Positions 1-58,000 of a stretch of DNA of 64,000 bases are shown one piece after another (position 1 is the first letter of the stretch; the number at the start of each line of letters is the position of its first letter). Location: the NCBI GenBank assembly GCA_007844125.1, contig CM017558.1, forward strand, positions 24,089,415-24,153,414. The letters are read 5' to 3'. The notes below the pieces were generated by a model that saw only the letters and a list, made by a program, of their open reading frames with translations, had not been told where the DNA came from and did no database searches. The DNA is from Sinonovacula constricta (Eukaryota > Mollusca > Bivalvia > Cardiida > Solecurtidae). The position numbers and the translations under genes are program-made.

Positions 1-178
1 GGCTTCACTATCCTAACAAGTTTCACAAATGAATTTCCTGACTACCCAGTACACATTCAAAATGGTGAGATACAGGACAGTAAAGTGTTAGTTCTCCTGC
101 CAGATGTTGCTGCTCGATATTTGAAGATTCAACGATTTGGGATCCTAACTATCTGCGAGGTTGAACTTGTGCCATCAG
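1..178 (+). CDS. Gene 1 exon: C-terminal half of FTP (fucolectin-like) domain
   Basis: Open in frame 1 and cut at its 5' end. The end reads ARYLKIQRFG then TICEVELVPS, the usual close of an FTP/F5-8C fold (last strand with a Cys-Glu-Val motif), as in the three FTP domains of the downstream gene. The donor is TCAG|GTATTG at 179, phase 1. Confidence 0.85.
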
Positions 179-1420
179 GTATTGAGTTATAGACTAAATT
201 CATAGAGGCTATGCAACTTGTTTTAAAACATACTACATAATATCACTTGACCTCACGATTGTCATAAGTAACTAAGAATGTGGTTGCATGTTTGACAATT
301 CCTGTTGCCTTTTCAGATATCATCTGCCCTGTCCACACATACGGAAGGGACTGCACTCCATGTGGGCCCTGTAGGAACGGGTCATGTGACCCAGTCACCG
401 GGGACTGTCCTTCTGGTTGCTATGATGGATACGGGGGCAATAGGTGTGAAAAGCTAACCGTTAACAACGACATTATCGGATTAATTGGAGCCGCTTTTGC
501 CGGTGTTGTCACAACATTGCTCGCTGTTGGGTTAATTGTTGCTTTATTCCGGTACAAAAAACGAAGGTACTCATTTGGATCACTAAAATTCAAGTTTATT
601 TGATTTGCATTGCATATATTACAAAATTCAATTTTATAAAAGACGACTAAATTGTAAACATTGTCAGCCTTGATATTATTTCGTACGATTATCTATAAAT
701 AGAAGGCACTTTAAAAATTTAAGAAGTATATCACGACTCACACAATTACCTCTTGATATTTCATTTCCATTAAATATTTGAAGACAAAATTCCAATGATG
801 CACAATTTGCGGCGTTATTTACGTAACTTCGACATTTACTCAAGAATATCCAATCAATACTGATTCAAATGCTGATTATTTTAAGGTCACGCCTATCTGA
901 AGAACCCTCGGTGAGATGGGAAAAAAAACCAACGAAGGAGTCTGCTTATGATACGTTGGAGGTTCAAGGTAAGCATCTGAGGTAACCTATAAATGCTCAT
1001 TGTGTGAGCACAAACATGTTGAACGTATTTGTATGTTTTAAAGTTAAAGATATCACATTCCATGTTATATATGAGTAAATTTATTTCAATTAAATAACCA
1101 GCACAGTCGATAACATAATGTTAGTTTGTCAGACTAATGTCTTTTCATGAAAAGTACGATGGGTAAAGTTTTAATCAATTCTAAGTATACTTTATGGGAA
1201 CGTTAAAATTAAAACAAGATTGTTATCATGAAATGTTTTCCAGGGCGCAGTTATCCTTCATTTAGAGTGATATTAGGGCTTCATGCGAGAACATATTCAT
1301 TATAAAACGTAGTCACATTACTTTTTGATAATACATCAGCGTAAAAGTGAATATTGACATTTTTGTTTGCTTTCAGAAGTTGTTTTGGGGAAAGATGAGA
1401 CGTACGATAATCCAATGTAA
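1..1420 (+). CDS. Gene 1 (5' partial): FTP/EGF single-pass membrane receptor with tyrosine tail
   Basis: This is the 3' end of a gene cut by the window start. Coding exons are 1-178, 317-566, 886-968 and 1377-1420 (555 nt, 184 residues plus stop), all in consistent phase. The visible part holds the C-terminal half of a fucolectin-like F5/8C domain, one EGF-like domain, a transmembrane helix and a cytoplasmic tail of about 45 residues with two tyrosine motifs (SAYDTLEV and ETYDNPM at the very C terminus). There is no kinase or phosphatase domain. The ectodomain and juxtamembrane segment resemble those of the large phosphatase gene downstream, so the two are probably tandem paralogues. Ligand and function are not known; a cell-surface recognition receptor is the inference. 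It could equally be called MEGF-like or SCARF-like. Confidence 0.85.
317..566 (+). CDS. Gene 1 exon: EGF-like domain plus transmembrane helix
   Basis: The acceptor is TTTTCAG at 310-316 and the donor AAG|GTACTC at 567; phase 1 in, phase 2 out. The cysteine pattern CPVHTYGRDC, CGPC, CDPVTGDC belongs to the MEGF/SCARF class of EGF-like domain. A short spacer is followed by a strongly hydrophobic run (DIIGLIGAAFAGVV onward, about 24 residues) and a basic stop-transfer sequence FRYKKRR. EGF and TM share one exon here, unlike the downstream phosphatase gene, where they are on separate exons. Confidence 0.88.
886..968 (+). CDS. Gene 1 exon: cytoplasmic juxtamembrane segment with tyrosine motif
   Basis: The acceptor is TATTTTAAG and the donor CAAG|GTAAGC. 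It encodes RLSEEPSVRWEKKP, then KESAYDTLEVQ. The RWEK motif and following A-Y motif match the juxtamembrane exon of the phosphatase gene (45035-45195), and a diverged copy lies at about 61516-61592. YDTL fits a Y-x-x-L sorting or SH2-type motif; that use is inference. Confidence 0.8.
1377..1420 (+). CDS. Gene 1 last coding exon: C-terminal ETYDNPM motif
   Basis: The acceptor is TGCTTTCAG at 1376. It encodes EVVLGKDETYDNPM and a TAA stop at 1418-1420. The terminal Y-D-N-P is a potential pYxN (Grb2-type SH2) site by known consensus; phosphorylation is inferred. Confidence 0.82.
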
Positions 1421-1635
1421 CGAAAAGAGCTGATTATTAATATTTGTGTATCGTCATCTTCCTTCTAACCTACAGATTTGAGATGACCCTTTTCATAAAT
1501 AATACTCGGTTATTTTTTGGTAAAGACAACATCACTAAGTAGACATTTAGTGCCTCATACCATATACATGCTTTATCTTTTAAAAGAAAAGATACATTGT
1601 ACGGCATGATTTATCTCTATCTTTTGTATGAAACA

Positions 1636-1641
1636 AATAAA
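1636..1641 (+). terminator. Probable polyadenylation signal of gene 1
   Basis: A canonical AATAAA lies 216 nt after the stop codon of gene 1, in an AT-rich 3' UTR. The cleavage site is not identified. Confidence 0.55.
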
Positions 1642-2063
1642 AGTATACTATATTTTATTTTCCATTTTCTTATCCGGTATTTTTAGAATTAAACAACAAG
1701 AGTGAGCTTTAAGTACCTTCTTTACGTAAATGCACATTATAAAATGAGGACTGTGACAAGTTCCTTTCAACTAACATGTACAATTGACATTTTATAGGCA
1801 ATACTACTGCTTAACACTGTTTGTCACTGTTTATATATACACGTGTAATCTTATATCGCTTGTTTTTGTTTTTGTAGTTTGAAAGTTAATAATATTTGAC
1901 TGTATATAGGCTGTTTTTATTCCTAAGTTCACTTAACTTCATTGCTTCTCATTTCAAATCGTATGTAATTTTGAGTCGTAAAAGGAACACGTGACTGTAT
2001 ATTGTTTCCCAAACAACAAATAATGCTGCCAGAATGAAATGACAATATTGCTTTGAATGCATT

Positions 2064-2066
<3 letters not shown>

Positions 2067-2108
<42 letters not shown>
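2067..2108. repeat. (TA)n microsatellite
   Basis: About 21 uninterrupted TA units, visible directly. Confidence 0.97.
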
Positions 2109-2111
<3 letters not shown>

Positions 2112-3723
2112 GTTGTTTATTTCATTTGCATTTACACAATTTGATTATATCATGATATTGCTTTGCTTTCAAAATCCAATATCTACACTACATGTCCTTA
2201 AACTACAACACTTAAAGTACTTTCTAAGGTTTTAGCCACATTATACATTGTACGTGTTGTTGCTTGTTATAAGTGAAAAAAAATGTACAAATAAATGTTT
2301 AATACTGACCGTATTGGTGTTGTTTATGTTGTTGACATTTTTTCCGTTGACGTAGTTGCCGCATTGATTTAGCATGCACGGTTTTACAGTTTATTGTTTA
2401 CTCGCATCAGGTTGAAATAGATAAATATTGGAATGAATAACAGTTATTTCTGAACTCTCAAGATTTTTATATTGCAATTTGCCCTCGGTCAACCACACTG
2501 CATAGATCACGAATAACACAATGACCTCAACATTGGTGTTTCCTGGTAAAAAATGATGTCAAGTTGTATCGCAATGTTCTTACACTACTGAATTAAATCT
2601 ACTGGTATGTGGCTGGTGCTCATGAAGTTACATAGCAACAATTCCCATTGATGAAATCATAGCTTAAACTTTGCCGATACATTTGAAGCAGTTAGTCTAA
2701 AAGTATAACTTAAGATTCTCAAACCCAAATACCTTCCTAGAAACAATATAACAACAAGGAATACGATTAGCCTTCTTCAGCATAGGCAAGAAAAAAACGC
2801 ACGTGTTGTACTTCCATTAGACAATGGGGAGAACTTAATTAATACTTAATTGTTCAGAATACGATTCAAAATAAAATCATATTATCGGAAAGGTTATTAC
2901 TCTTACATGTTCATGCGTCTTGACAATGTCTAAAATGTTAAGTAAAGCATCAACGATATTAAATGTAGCCTATCTGAAATAAGCATTGAAGTTCGAACTT
3001 TAAGAAAAAGAAGGTCGGATGTTCTTGAATTTTGGATCAATCATCTTGCTGTTTAATAAAGCTTTGCATTGCAAGACGAATCACTTAACTTTGAGCAGGA
3101 ATTCTTAATTTTGTATAAACACATTATTAGGTTTGATTGCCACTGGACTTTAGTGTGTTTTTTTTCCAGCAAGTATATTCGTTTAAGTTTCAAGCGACTA
3201 TTGCGAAAACTTCAAACAAAACCGTCGCCCTTACACAGCCCTCATAAATCAATCCATTTAAGGCTAAAGATAACGTGTGTTATTTGAAGAAGTGTTCGAA
3301 CTGTCCAGAGTTTTGCAACATATCCTGAATAAACAGCAATGATATAAGCTAAACATATTTGCATCAGATCCAAATGTTATCTTGTATAGCCATTATTAGT
3401 AATCCATATATTATTTAAAAAGGTTTGGACTTTTTCGCATGCCTGTACTCTGTTCGACATTTCCAGAAATTTAGACTCGTATTATTATAGACTTATATGT
3501 GAATTGTTAAAATTGTGAGTTAGCCTTACAAACAGCAAATTGCATGACTATGACATTCACAAATTCGCTAAACATAGGAATTTAATGTATGATGACATCA
3601 AGTTTACCAAACAACATGGAGAAATTGAAAGAAAGGACTTTAACACATGCATACATGTTGAGGATGTAGAGGTGTAGTTCACATAAAGCCGACCCATACT
3701 GATCAAATATCTACATTTTGCCT

Positions 3724-3744
3724 CTAATAATAATAATAATAATG

Positions 3745-3804
<60 letters not shown>
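3724..3804. repeat. (TAA)n microsatellite
   Basis: About 26 TAA units with one interruption (TGA) near 3743. Confidence 0.97.
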
Positions 3805-5646
3805 TGTTTATTTTCACCACCTTGAGCACACAATATCAATCGTGAGAATTCTTCTACAGAGTACAAGCAACCTGGTAAAGTAAAAACAAACGCAAAACAT
3901 TGGAGAGATCGGGCGACCACTTGACTACAAATTTAAACAGAATAAAACTGTCATTTACTCATTCGTTTTGAGTCAACGCTACGATAATGCATTGATAGTT
4001 GATATGGTGATTATAAATAGGAACTACAGTACTTACACATCTGAATCAAGTGTACATACATGGGGCAAACTTTTTAAAACTTACATACGTATATAGTGCC
4101 ATGTACTTGTATATCTTATATATTAATTTAAATTTAATTTTGTATTTTAAACTAATCCTACAGCTTTCTTTAACTAGCACAGTGCACGCTTATTAAATAT
4201 AGATACATTATTCGAGTAAAAAGTGAGGCTGTTAACCTAACCCCTTAAAATGCATTCACAGTGTTAAAATGCGTACTTGTCAAACAGTCCCTGCTTAACA
4301 TTTAAAGTGGCCCGAATTTAACTGCTATTAACTCTAACAAATTAATTGTGTGATTTATTACCATAATAAAAGTCAACATAAGCATGATCTGCACAGTGTT
4401 CTTAAGACAGCGGTGGTAATTGTACCATAACCCGTGTGAGGAGTATTTAAAACGTTATACTTCCGCACACCCAAAATCTTTATCATCCGTTTTTTTTTAA
4501 ATACGAATTTAATTGAATATTCACATATATAGGCGTACTTAAATCTTGAAGACATTAATACTTGTAGATTTCTATGTCAACAAAGAACATCTAAACCTCA
4601 AAATTTGTGAAACAGTAAATAAATTAAAGGGTTTCATAGTGCGTGCATCATTTCAAACAAAGGTCTTAAAAATAAGCACATAACTGCAAAATGAAAAACT
4701 GACAATTAAATTGTAACAAGGTGTTATCTTATAAAGATTGTATTCACCGACTTGAGGAATTCGCTTCAAAATTTATTGACAAACTCAAATGCGGAATTCC
4801 ATAAGAAGTTCCCGTAACCTTGTTGTTGTGGTTGTTGTTTCACATTAAATGGTCATATCTTATTTCATGATTCAACGATGTAAGGAGTATTATAAAAACT
4901 AATACTTTTTCTTATTAATACTTAAAATAATCACTTAACTTGTTTTATCAGAAAAATTGCAATTATATTTTAATTCTTCCGACTACCTCCGGATCGTGTT
5001 ATTCGTTGCTTTTCGATATTTCCGGTGTTTTAATGTACCTATTAGTAATAAAATCTGCTAGCGATCATTTGTTTTGTTTGTATATTATAACTAAACTTTA
5101 GCAACATGTCCATCAAAATGGCGACTGATAAGTTTAGCAAGGAATTCTATAATCGGGCATTGTTGCTATAACCAGAAATAACATGATGAAAGAAGCATTA
5201 ATATATTGTCATACTGCAAAAAGTGTCTTTGTTTTAGGTACGTATATGCAATATGAACAGCATGTTAAAAGACCAGTTGCAGAACTTTACTTAATATATA
5301 TTGTTGACATTTAAACCAGAGCTTTGCAAACCGTTGAACCTTTTCTTCTAACAAATTTTACATCACAAATATTTAAAAATAAGACATATTGATATAAACG
5401 TTTTATCAGTTAAGTCTAAACAGAGTTCGGACTGAAATGTTCCTACAAATGTTATATGTACAGTATAACTGTTGAATAAATTATTACGTGTACAAAAGAA
5501 AAACTCCCATGCACGCGGTTAATATGCTACATACTGACTGTTAAAGACGAATTATTTTCCGTGCTTTTAGCTTGTTTAATTTCCGACATTTGGTTAAACC
5601 AACAAAGCTTTCGCTGTAAGGTACTTCGGTACTAGATAATTCGGCC

Positions 5647-6292
5647 GCGTTTTAGCTCACCTAAGCTTATGCACAAGGTGCGCTATTGCAATCACACTCC
5701 GTCCGGTGTCCGTCTGTTCGCGTCCGGCGTCTCTCGTCCGTCAACATATGTACACGACATGTCCTCTGAAACCGCAAAGCCAAATTCAGCCAAACTTTCC
5801 CAGACTCTTCAGGATTGTGAATCCTCAGAAAACGTTGCCGATAGGAACGGGGACATTTTTCCTTTTCCCTATATAGCTTTATCGGAAACTTCGGTGCTAG
5901 AGCGATGATATTTCGTACACAGTTTCCTTGGGTGGTCCTGCATGAAGATTGTATCCTCCATCGAAAATATTGCCACAAGAGGAAAAATCGTTGACAATTT
6001 TAAAGCTAGATCCTTGTGTGATAGTGTGATCCTTGGTACAGATATTCCACGAGTCGGCCTGAATTAAGATTGTTCAAAGAATTGTGATCCGTCAAACATA
6101 TATGACGGCCCCGGGCGTGGCTATCTTCTATATATGTTGTAAAAATGATACTGATTGTCCATATGTTGCTTGTGTAAATGTATTGCAACTATTCTAGTTT
6201 ATTTCAATATTGCTGATATTCCTCGCTTATTTTAGCTAATATGTCTACGGCACTGAGTTGTGCGACATATGGCTAGCATAACCCTCTTGTTA
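5647..6292. mobile_element. Dispersed repeat, copy 1 (bivalve-type family)
   Basis: It starts TTTAGCTCACCTAAGC, runs through a GTCCG-rich stretch, then through diverged monomers with 'CCCTATAT', 'GATATTTCGTACACA' and 'GATTGTTCAAAGAATT', and ends CTACGGCACTGAGT then AACCCTCTTG. The same order recurs at 26361-27414. Opening and end sections are related but not perfect. I recognise the opening and end from memory as typical of bivalve genomes; no transposase frame is visible, so it is probably non-autonomous or a decayed fragment. Confidence 0.7.
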
Positions 6293-9200
6293 ACTATGCT
6301 ATCTTTTATGGTCTCAACTTACTCATGTTTTCTTCCGTGTATGTGCCTACCTTGGTCGCTGCATTCAACACTAGGATATAATAAATGTCATAAGTACATC
6401 TGCCGCAGTGTCAATGTCTTCCTTATCTGCTTTGTGAATAGGTTTTCAACAAACATGTGCTTTGCTTTGAAATATAATACATCGACACAATAAAGGTCAT
6501 TGTAGCGATATCCAGCCATACCATCATAAATATGGTGGGGTTGAACCACCGAGCACTGCATTGTTAACTTAAATACCACATGGTTTCAACAAATACATGT
6601 TGTACATGTATAATGGTAGTAGCCCCTGCACAAACAGGAACAGGGAAATGAAAACTGATGTAGTTGGCGATTTATGATATAATTATAATTATTGTTATTA
6701 AACGCTATAATGTAATATTTTGACATCTGGAAACGTAAGAAATCTGACTTTCATTCGTGTAAAAATGTTGATAAGTGCCTTTTTTAACATGTCAATTGAT
6801 ATTCTTCTATACCCCATTCGACGACCCTAATGTCGGTACAATCAGATACCTCGATCGATGTCGTAACTCTTGACACTTACAGTTAGGAAACTAGGCTTTG
6901 TGTGCCTAATACATAAGACAATCTTTTACATGAACACTTGGTTTAATATTTAATAGGTGTGTACTCATCTCTTATATATAACTCCATATTTCTAACACAT
7001 AAACACGCATGGACACATTTATGTATAAGAAATTTGCCTATCTTGCTGTTACCATTTTGGAAAATTTATTCATCGATTAGACATGAAAATGAACTAGAGT
7101 ACTTGCATCTCACGCTATTTTGTAAAATGGTGTAAAGAGAATAGGTAATAAAACATAAATAAAACAATAGTAAAATACAAATACACTTTACAGAGAAATC
7201 AGGAAATGCTCATTTAAAAAATAAACGGCTTTTAATTATTGGACATAGATCATTTCTATCTGAAAACAGAAGCAGAAAATTATATGATGCAATTAAAAAT
7301 ATAAATCGACTGATGGATTCGAACCTGTTTTTTTCCGATTAGTGTCAGGACACAAAATCCATTGAGTAACAAGTTTTTCTTCAAATAAATGAAATAAATA
7401 GAAATGGGCAATACGGTTTAATGGTCAGTATAAGTAGAAGTAATAGCTAAGTTCAATACGAATAAATACCAAATATAAATATCGATGGGTTGTTCTATAT
7501 TCATTTATATTATTTCTTTTAAGTAATTAAATTGCCTTCTACTGAGCTACTTTACTTGCTGGTATGTGCTGCCTTAATACTTTTGTAATTACAAACTGCA
7601 TTGGTAACGGTTGGCTGGCATGGAATGGCGTGTCTCCCACAAAACATTCAACAAGACCTTGGCAACCTGTTGCGGTTCCTGTACTTCCCTTATACCGTGT
7701 TACTTGTTATTTTAACCTTGATTTATAGGTATGACAATTGATTGTTGCACCGAAAATATAAGAATAAACGTTTCCTCTTCATAGAAAACAGCCATCAAAA
7801 CATAATCAAAAACTGGGAATACTTGTTATTGCATGCAACAATATTCGCCCCATTCCAAGATTTATTTCATAAAAGGCATAGCACTCAAGAGCGACAAAAC
7901 AACTAGGGGACTTCAAGTTTACGATAATGTTTTCTTAACTTCAGAGTAATTTTACTAGGACAATAAGAAGGATACATAGTAGATGTACATATAAATCCCG
8001 GTGGAGATTTTTCAGAGTTACAATTTCAAAGCTGGAGTTCAGGATGACGGTTTTAACAATTCTTTGGTTTATTCGCACCTGCCTTACCGCTCGTTTTACA
8101 TGATCTTTTTATTGTTGTATTTGTGTGTTTTCTATGGGAATTTACATTCCTTAATTTACTCTTAGTTAAACCTTACTTACAACTGAATATACAATCGCGT
8201 ATATCTAAAAAAATATAACGGAACATTTTAAAGTAGGTGTTACACTGTTTTGAAAGCTAACTATTTGACATGTATAAACAATCAAAGACTTAAATACAGA
8301 AAATGTTTTTAAAGACTCCTGAAATAATGCTGTTAGCTTCTTTTCCGTAAAGATGAAGATGTTTGAGAAAGAATCAAATACAAAATTAGATATAATTAAT
8401 AAACGTATTATTGAGGCATCGATTAATAATGCACCCTAACGTTGTCTCTATAGTTTATGATATACACGTATAACAAAAAGCTTCAGTTTTCATGTCAATG
8501 TTTTGTAATGGCGTACCCTACTTTGTCTCCATTGATGATATACATGTAAAACAAAAAACAAAAACAAAAAACAAACAAAAAAAACAACAACAAAAAAAAC
8601 AAAACAAAAAAAAAAAACAACAACAAACAAACAAAACAAAACAAACACTTATCATGACCATTAAGAGCCTTTACAATGTTTTTGTAATGTTGTACACTAC
8701 ATTTTTCCTACATACTTTAGGACATATAAAACAAAAAGAACAACATTCTTTTTCATAAATCCAGTCCATTAAGAGCATTTTACAAACAGGAAGATCAGGA
8801 AATTAAGCCATTTCTACTCTAAGAATTGTAAAGAATTTCATGTTTCTATATATGTGCATTTACCACCAATCGTCTCTAGATTAAATTTTAAGTAAATGGC
8901 GATTTGTACTCATATTATCAAATTGAATTGCATTGCAGCACTGGATTTGAGACACATCAACAACAATAAAAGAACATTTTATTGATGCATGTATTTTACA
9001 GGACCACACAATTTATAAATTGCGAAATGAAGAGGTATACCAACAACTTAGCATGCCGTGATCGACAATACAGGATACGGGTATCGATTGTTGACATACA
9101 TTACATACATGTAGCATAAGATTGTTTCATGCCGTACAGTCAATACTTTTGAGCCAAGGTTGTCTAGTTTTAAACAGATCAAAATATTATCTCGGGTTCC

Positions 9201-9598
9201 TGTGGACTAGAGTGATGTGATTGTTTTAAAAAGAAAATGAGCATTCTCATAGAAACTATTTGGTTTAAGTATAAATGTAGACGCATTTGGACTTTTGACT
9301 TGAGCCCATTAGGGACTTGACACTTATCAAGGAAATTAATTCATTGTGTATATTATTCAAACGTTACATTACCTAAACAGGGGACATCTTTACTGAAAGC
9401 AATTAATTTTCCTGTTTACATCAAACAAGTTGACTATATGCTCATTTGATTTTGTGAAAGCACGTTGATAAAATACAGGTTTATAGGTGGCTGCAACGTT
9501 GGAAAGAAACGATTACATTTTCAGAACACAATCAACGTCGCTTTCTTTTGCATACGTTATTTTGTTATTAAAATGAAAGATATATTTGGTTGTATACG
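6293..9598. other. Intergenic and upstream region of gene 2
   Basis: AT-rich, with no supported gene. An A/C-rich low-complexity stretch lies at about 8550-8650. The promoter and any non-coding 5' exon of gene 2 should be in this stretch, but I cannot place a TATA box or initiator with confidence. Confidence 0.5.
8548..8652. repeat. A-rich low-complexity tract (AAC/AAAC)
   Basis: About 100 bases consisting almost wholly of A with scattered C. It could be an eroded poly(A) tail, but no retroelement is recognised upstream. Confidence 0.8.
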
Positions 9599-55066
<45,468 letters not shown>

Positions 55067-58000
55067 AGAGAGAACATTGTCGCCATGAAAATTATTCTGT
55101 CATTGCCAGTACCTGATACCGGTAGTTGAGGAAATATATAACATTGACATCGCTTTTATCAACTGTACATATTGCCTTTATCGTTTTAATCTGTTTTTAT
55201 AGATCGGAATTGGGAAAGGAATTTGTAGAAATATTTAATGTGAAACCTAATATGTTGCGCCAGAACAATCAAACATATGCATAATACTTGACAATGCCAT
55301 TGCTTTTGATGTTGCTTTGTTGTTCCGGTTTATTTGGTCTACATACTTACTTTAGGGGATATGGTCGGAGTGTTCTGTGGTCCATATTTTGCTCTGTTAT
55401 ATATGTATAGATATCTCTCAATTTACTATTGGCGATGAATTGTGACAAGCCATGAGATTTGCGGTCCAAAGAAGGCGAAATTGAGTTATTGGTTGTTTCA
55501 AACTGATGAAACCATTCCAGTTTTAGCAAAACAAGAATAACACAAACACACACTAAACTTTGATCGAAATATCGGTTTTATGAAAAAACAAGTTCAGTAA
55601 TGTAATACAATTCATTGGCTCTTCACTTTCATATACGCAACAACTGGTTAATAGAGACGAGGAAATTAACATATTTACAGTGTATTTCAGCAGAAGGATC
55701 AATTAAATTTTTCGAACTTTAAAATTTCTATATAAAAATGGTTGACATGGCAACCAAAACATAAAATATACACAAAAAATGATCTGTATGTTTGTAAATT
55801 ATCTTCTCTCACACCAAGAAAAACAGTTACAACAAAGAAACAATGTGAAAAGACTGCAAACTACTCTTTTAACACATTCTTATGTTTTAACAAATCGAAT
55901 GTTCGTTTTGAACTAAAGCAAACAGAACCACAAGGGCCATACTTTCGCACATACATTGCAATACATACTCCTTGCTTATATTTGTAACAATTTGTGTTAT
56001 TAATGCACTTACAATATATTAAAGTTGTGTTTATTGTAATTTGCAATAAAGTATCCATACAGATGGAAATTTGTATCATTGTTGACAAAAAAGTGGGAAG
56101 CTAAAAAATGTCGCCCACATTAAAGCGATTAAAAAGATAATTATTCATTGGTTTGCATTTAAATGCAGTGCCAAAAATCAGTGGAAAACAGCACATAATT
56201 AATTTGATTCTATAACAATTTAAAATAAAGCAACAAACTTAATATAGGTTATGTATACTAATTTTAACAGTGTTTTAATTATAATAATGCATATATAAGG
56301 TAGTCACGATAGCATGTTAACTACGTCTTTTACCAACAAACGGGCAAATGCTAATCATTAATTAAAAACACCACCTGCACACAATATTATTTGTTCTGAA
56401 ATATATAATTATGCTTTTTGTTCTTGCTGATTTAATAACCAGATTAAGTAATATATGATTATTGGCAGGTTGATTTATAATGTCCACTATCAGCCCCCTT
56501 TCTTGTAAAGATAGTTATTGTCATTCTAGAATGAAGTCACTTCAGGTTTGGTACAGATGGTCATGTCTCTGGTCTGTTATACTGTCTTTGGACAGCCTTG
56601 AATGGTATTTATGGAACTTGGGTGCATAGTGAACACAATACTTGGACTGGTGTTTCACAATCTGCATAACATACGAATAACAAGCAGTCGATTATTTTCC
56701 AGTTCTGACACAATAAAACAGCAATATAATATTTGTAATTAAGTAGTTTCAGTTGGACGTATAAGTATAAACAGTAATACGTTAATAATAAAGAAGTCAT
56801 AAAACTTATACTTTGACGATTGACAATAAAATATAAACTACATGACATGAAGTTTTCGGTCCTAAGGTGACCTGAAATTACCCTTATGTCAGTTGTTGCA
56901 AACAAACCTCAACACTTTGTTCTGTACTAAATGTGTACGGAGAATTATTACAATTTGTTAAGATGTTAAGGCAATTGTGTTTTCTTACTTTGGACTACGT
57001 TAACAACCGCTTGATTACCAAAACAATACTATGATTAAACTGAGAGACCTTCTTGAAGGTGGTATCCTAGTAGCATAACCAGACTACATTTTGTTTATGA
57101 AATAAAAACAAGTTGATATTGTAAAATTAATTATTTTTTCTCATCTCGCGCTATACATTGTGTCCATTTTATCCTGTAATAACGTACCTTCCACAGTTTT
57201 TATTTCTCTTCTTGTTAAAATTGTAGTGGCACCGTCATCTGGCTAACAAAGCAAATGCCATCTCCTTTTGGAGACCTTTCACCACAGACAGCCTTGCTAC
57301 AAAAAAACAACACATTGTGTGTTCTTTAAATCATGCTGGGAGCCCAGATGGTTGTATGGAAAAATGTATGGAAAATTAAATGTAACGGGATCATTTATAG
57401 ATTTGTGAAATTTGCGACCATTACTTGCACAATTTGTTCAGTATATTTTGGCTACATAACATATGAATTAACAGGAATCCCCTTCTCTGACAGGATTCCT
57501 CATGTCTATTAAAGCTTAAAAGCATCTCTTTTAATATAATTGCAAGCATGACAGTTATTGTTACTTTACAAACAACATTATAATCAACTCTTTTTATAAA
57601 GGGACTTTGGTGTATGGGAGTTTTGGTGTGTGCTTTTTTAATTTGTCATATGAAAGTATAAATATAAAGCAGTGATTTACCTTTCATAAAAGTCATCATA
57701 AAACTAATTGTGGTGCAAATTATGGCAATTGAAAGGATTACTTTACACAGATAAACATTTTTTTCTGGAATAAATATTGCTAGAAACTATCAATTTCAAA
57801 TCATTTACTGATTGGTAATGTGCATTTGAAACAAATTTTCTATAAAGAAAAAAAAACTTCTTTTATTCCTTCTGTTTTGCTTCATTTTCCATACGTTATA
57901 ACACGAAATCTTGACATCAAAATCAATTTCATCACGAATACCGATAAACAAGTGTCAACTTTAATAAACAACAAAATGCCAGGCACATACGTAGCCCTAT

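Larger units (their letters stand above)
1421..5646. other. 3' UTR and intergenic, no gene seen
   Basis: AT-rich sequence. It holds the 3' UTR of gene 1, a TA microsatellite (2067-2108) and a TAA microsatellite (3724-3804). Open frames here are short, without recognisable motifs or convincing splice sites. Confidence 0.6.
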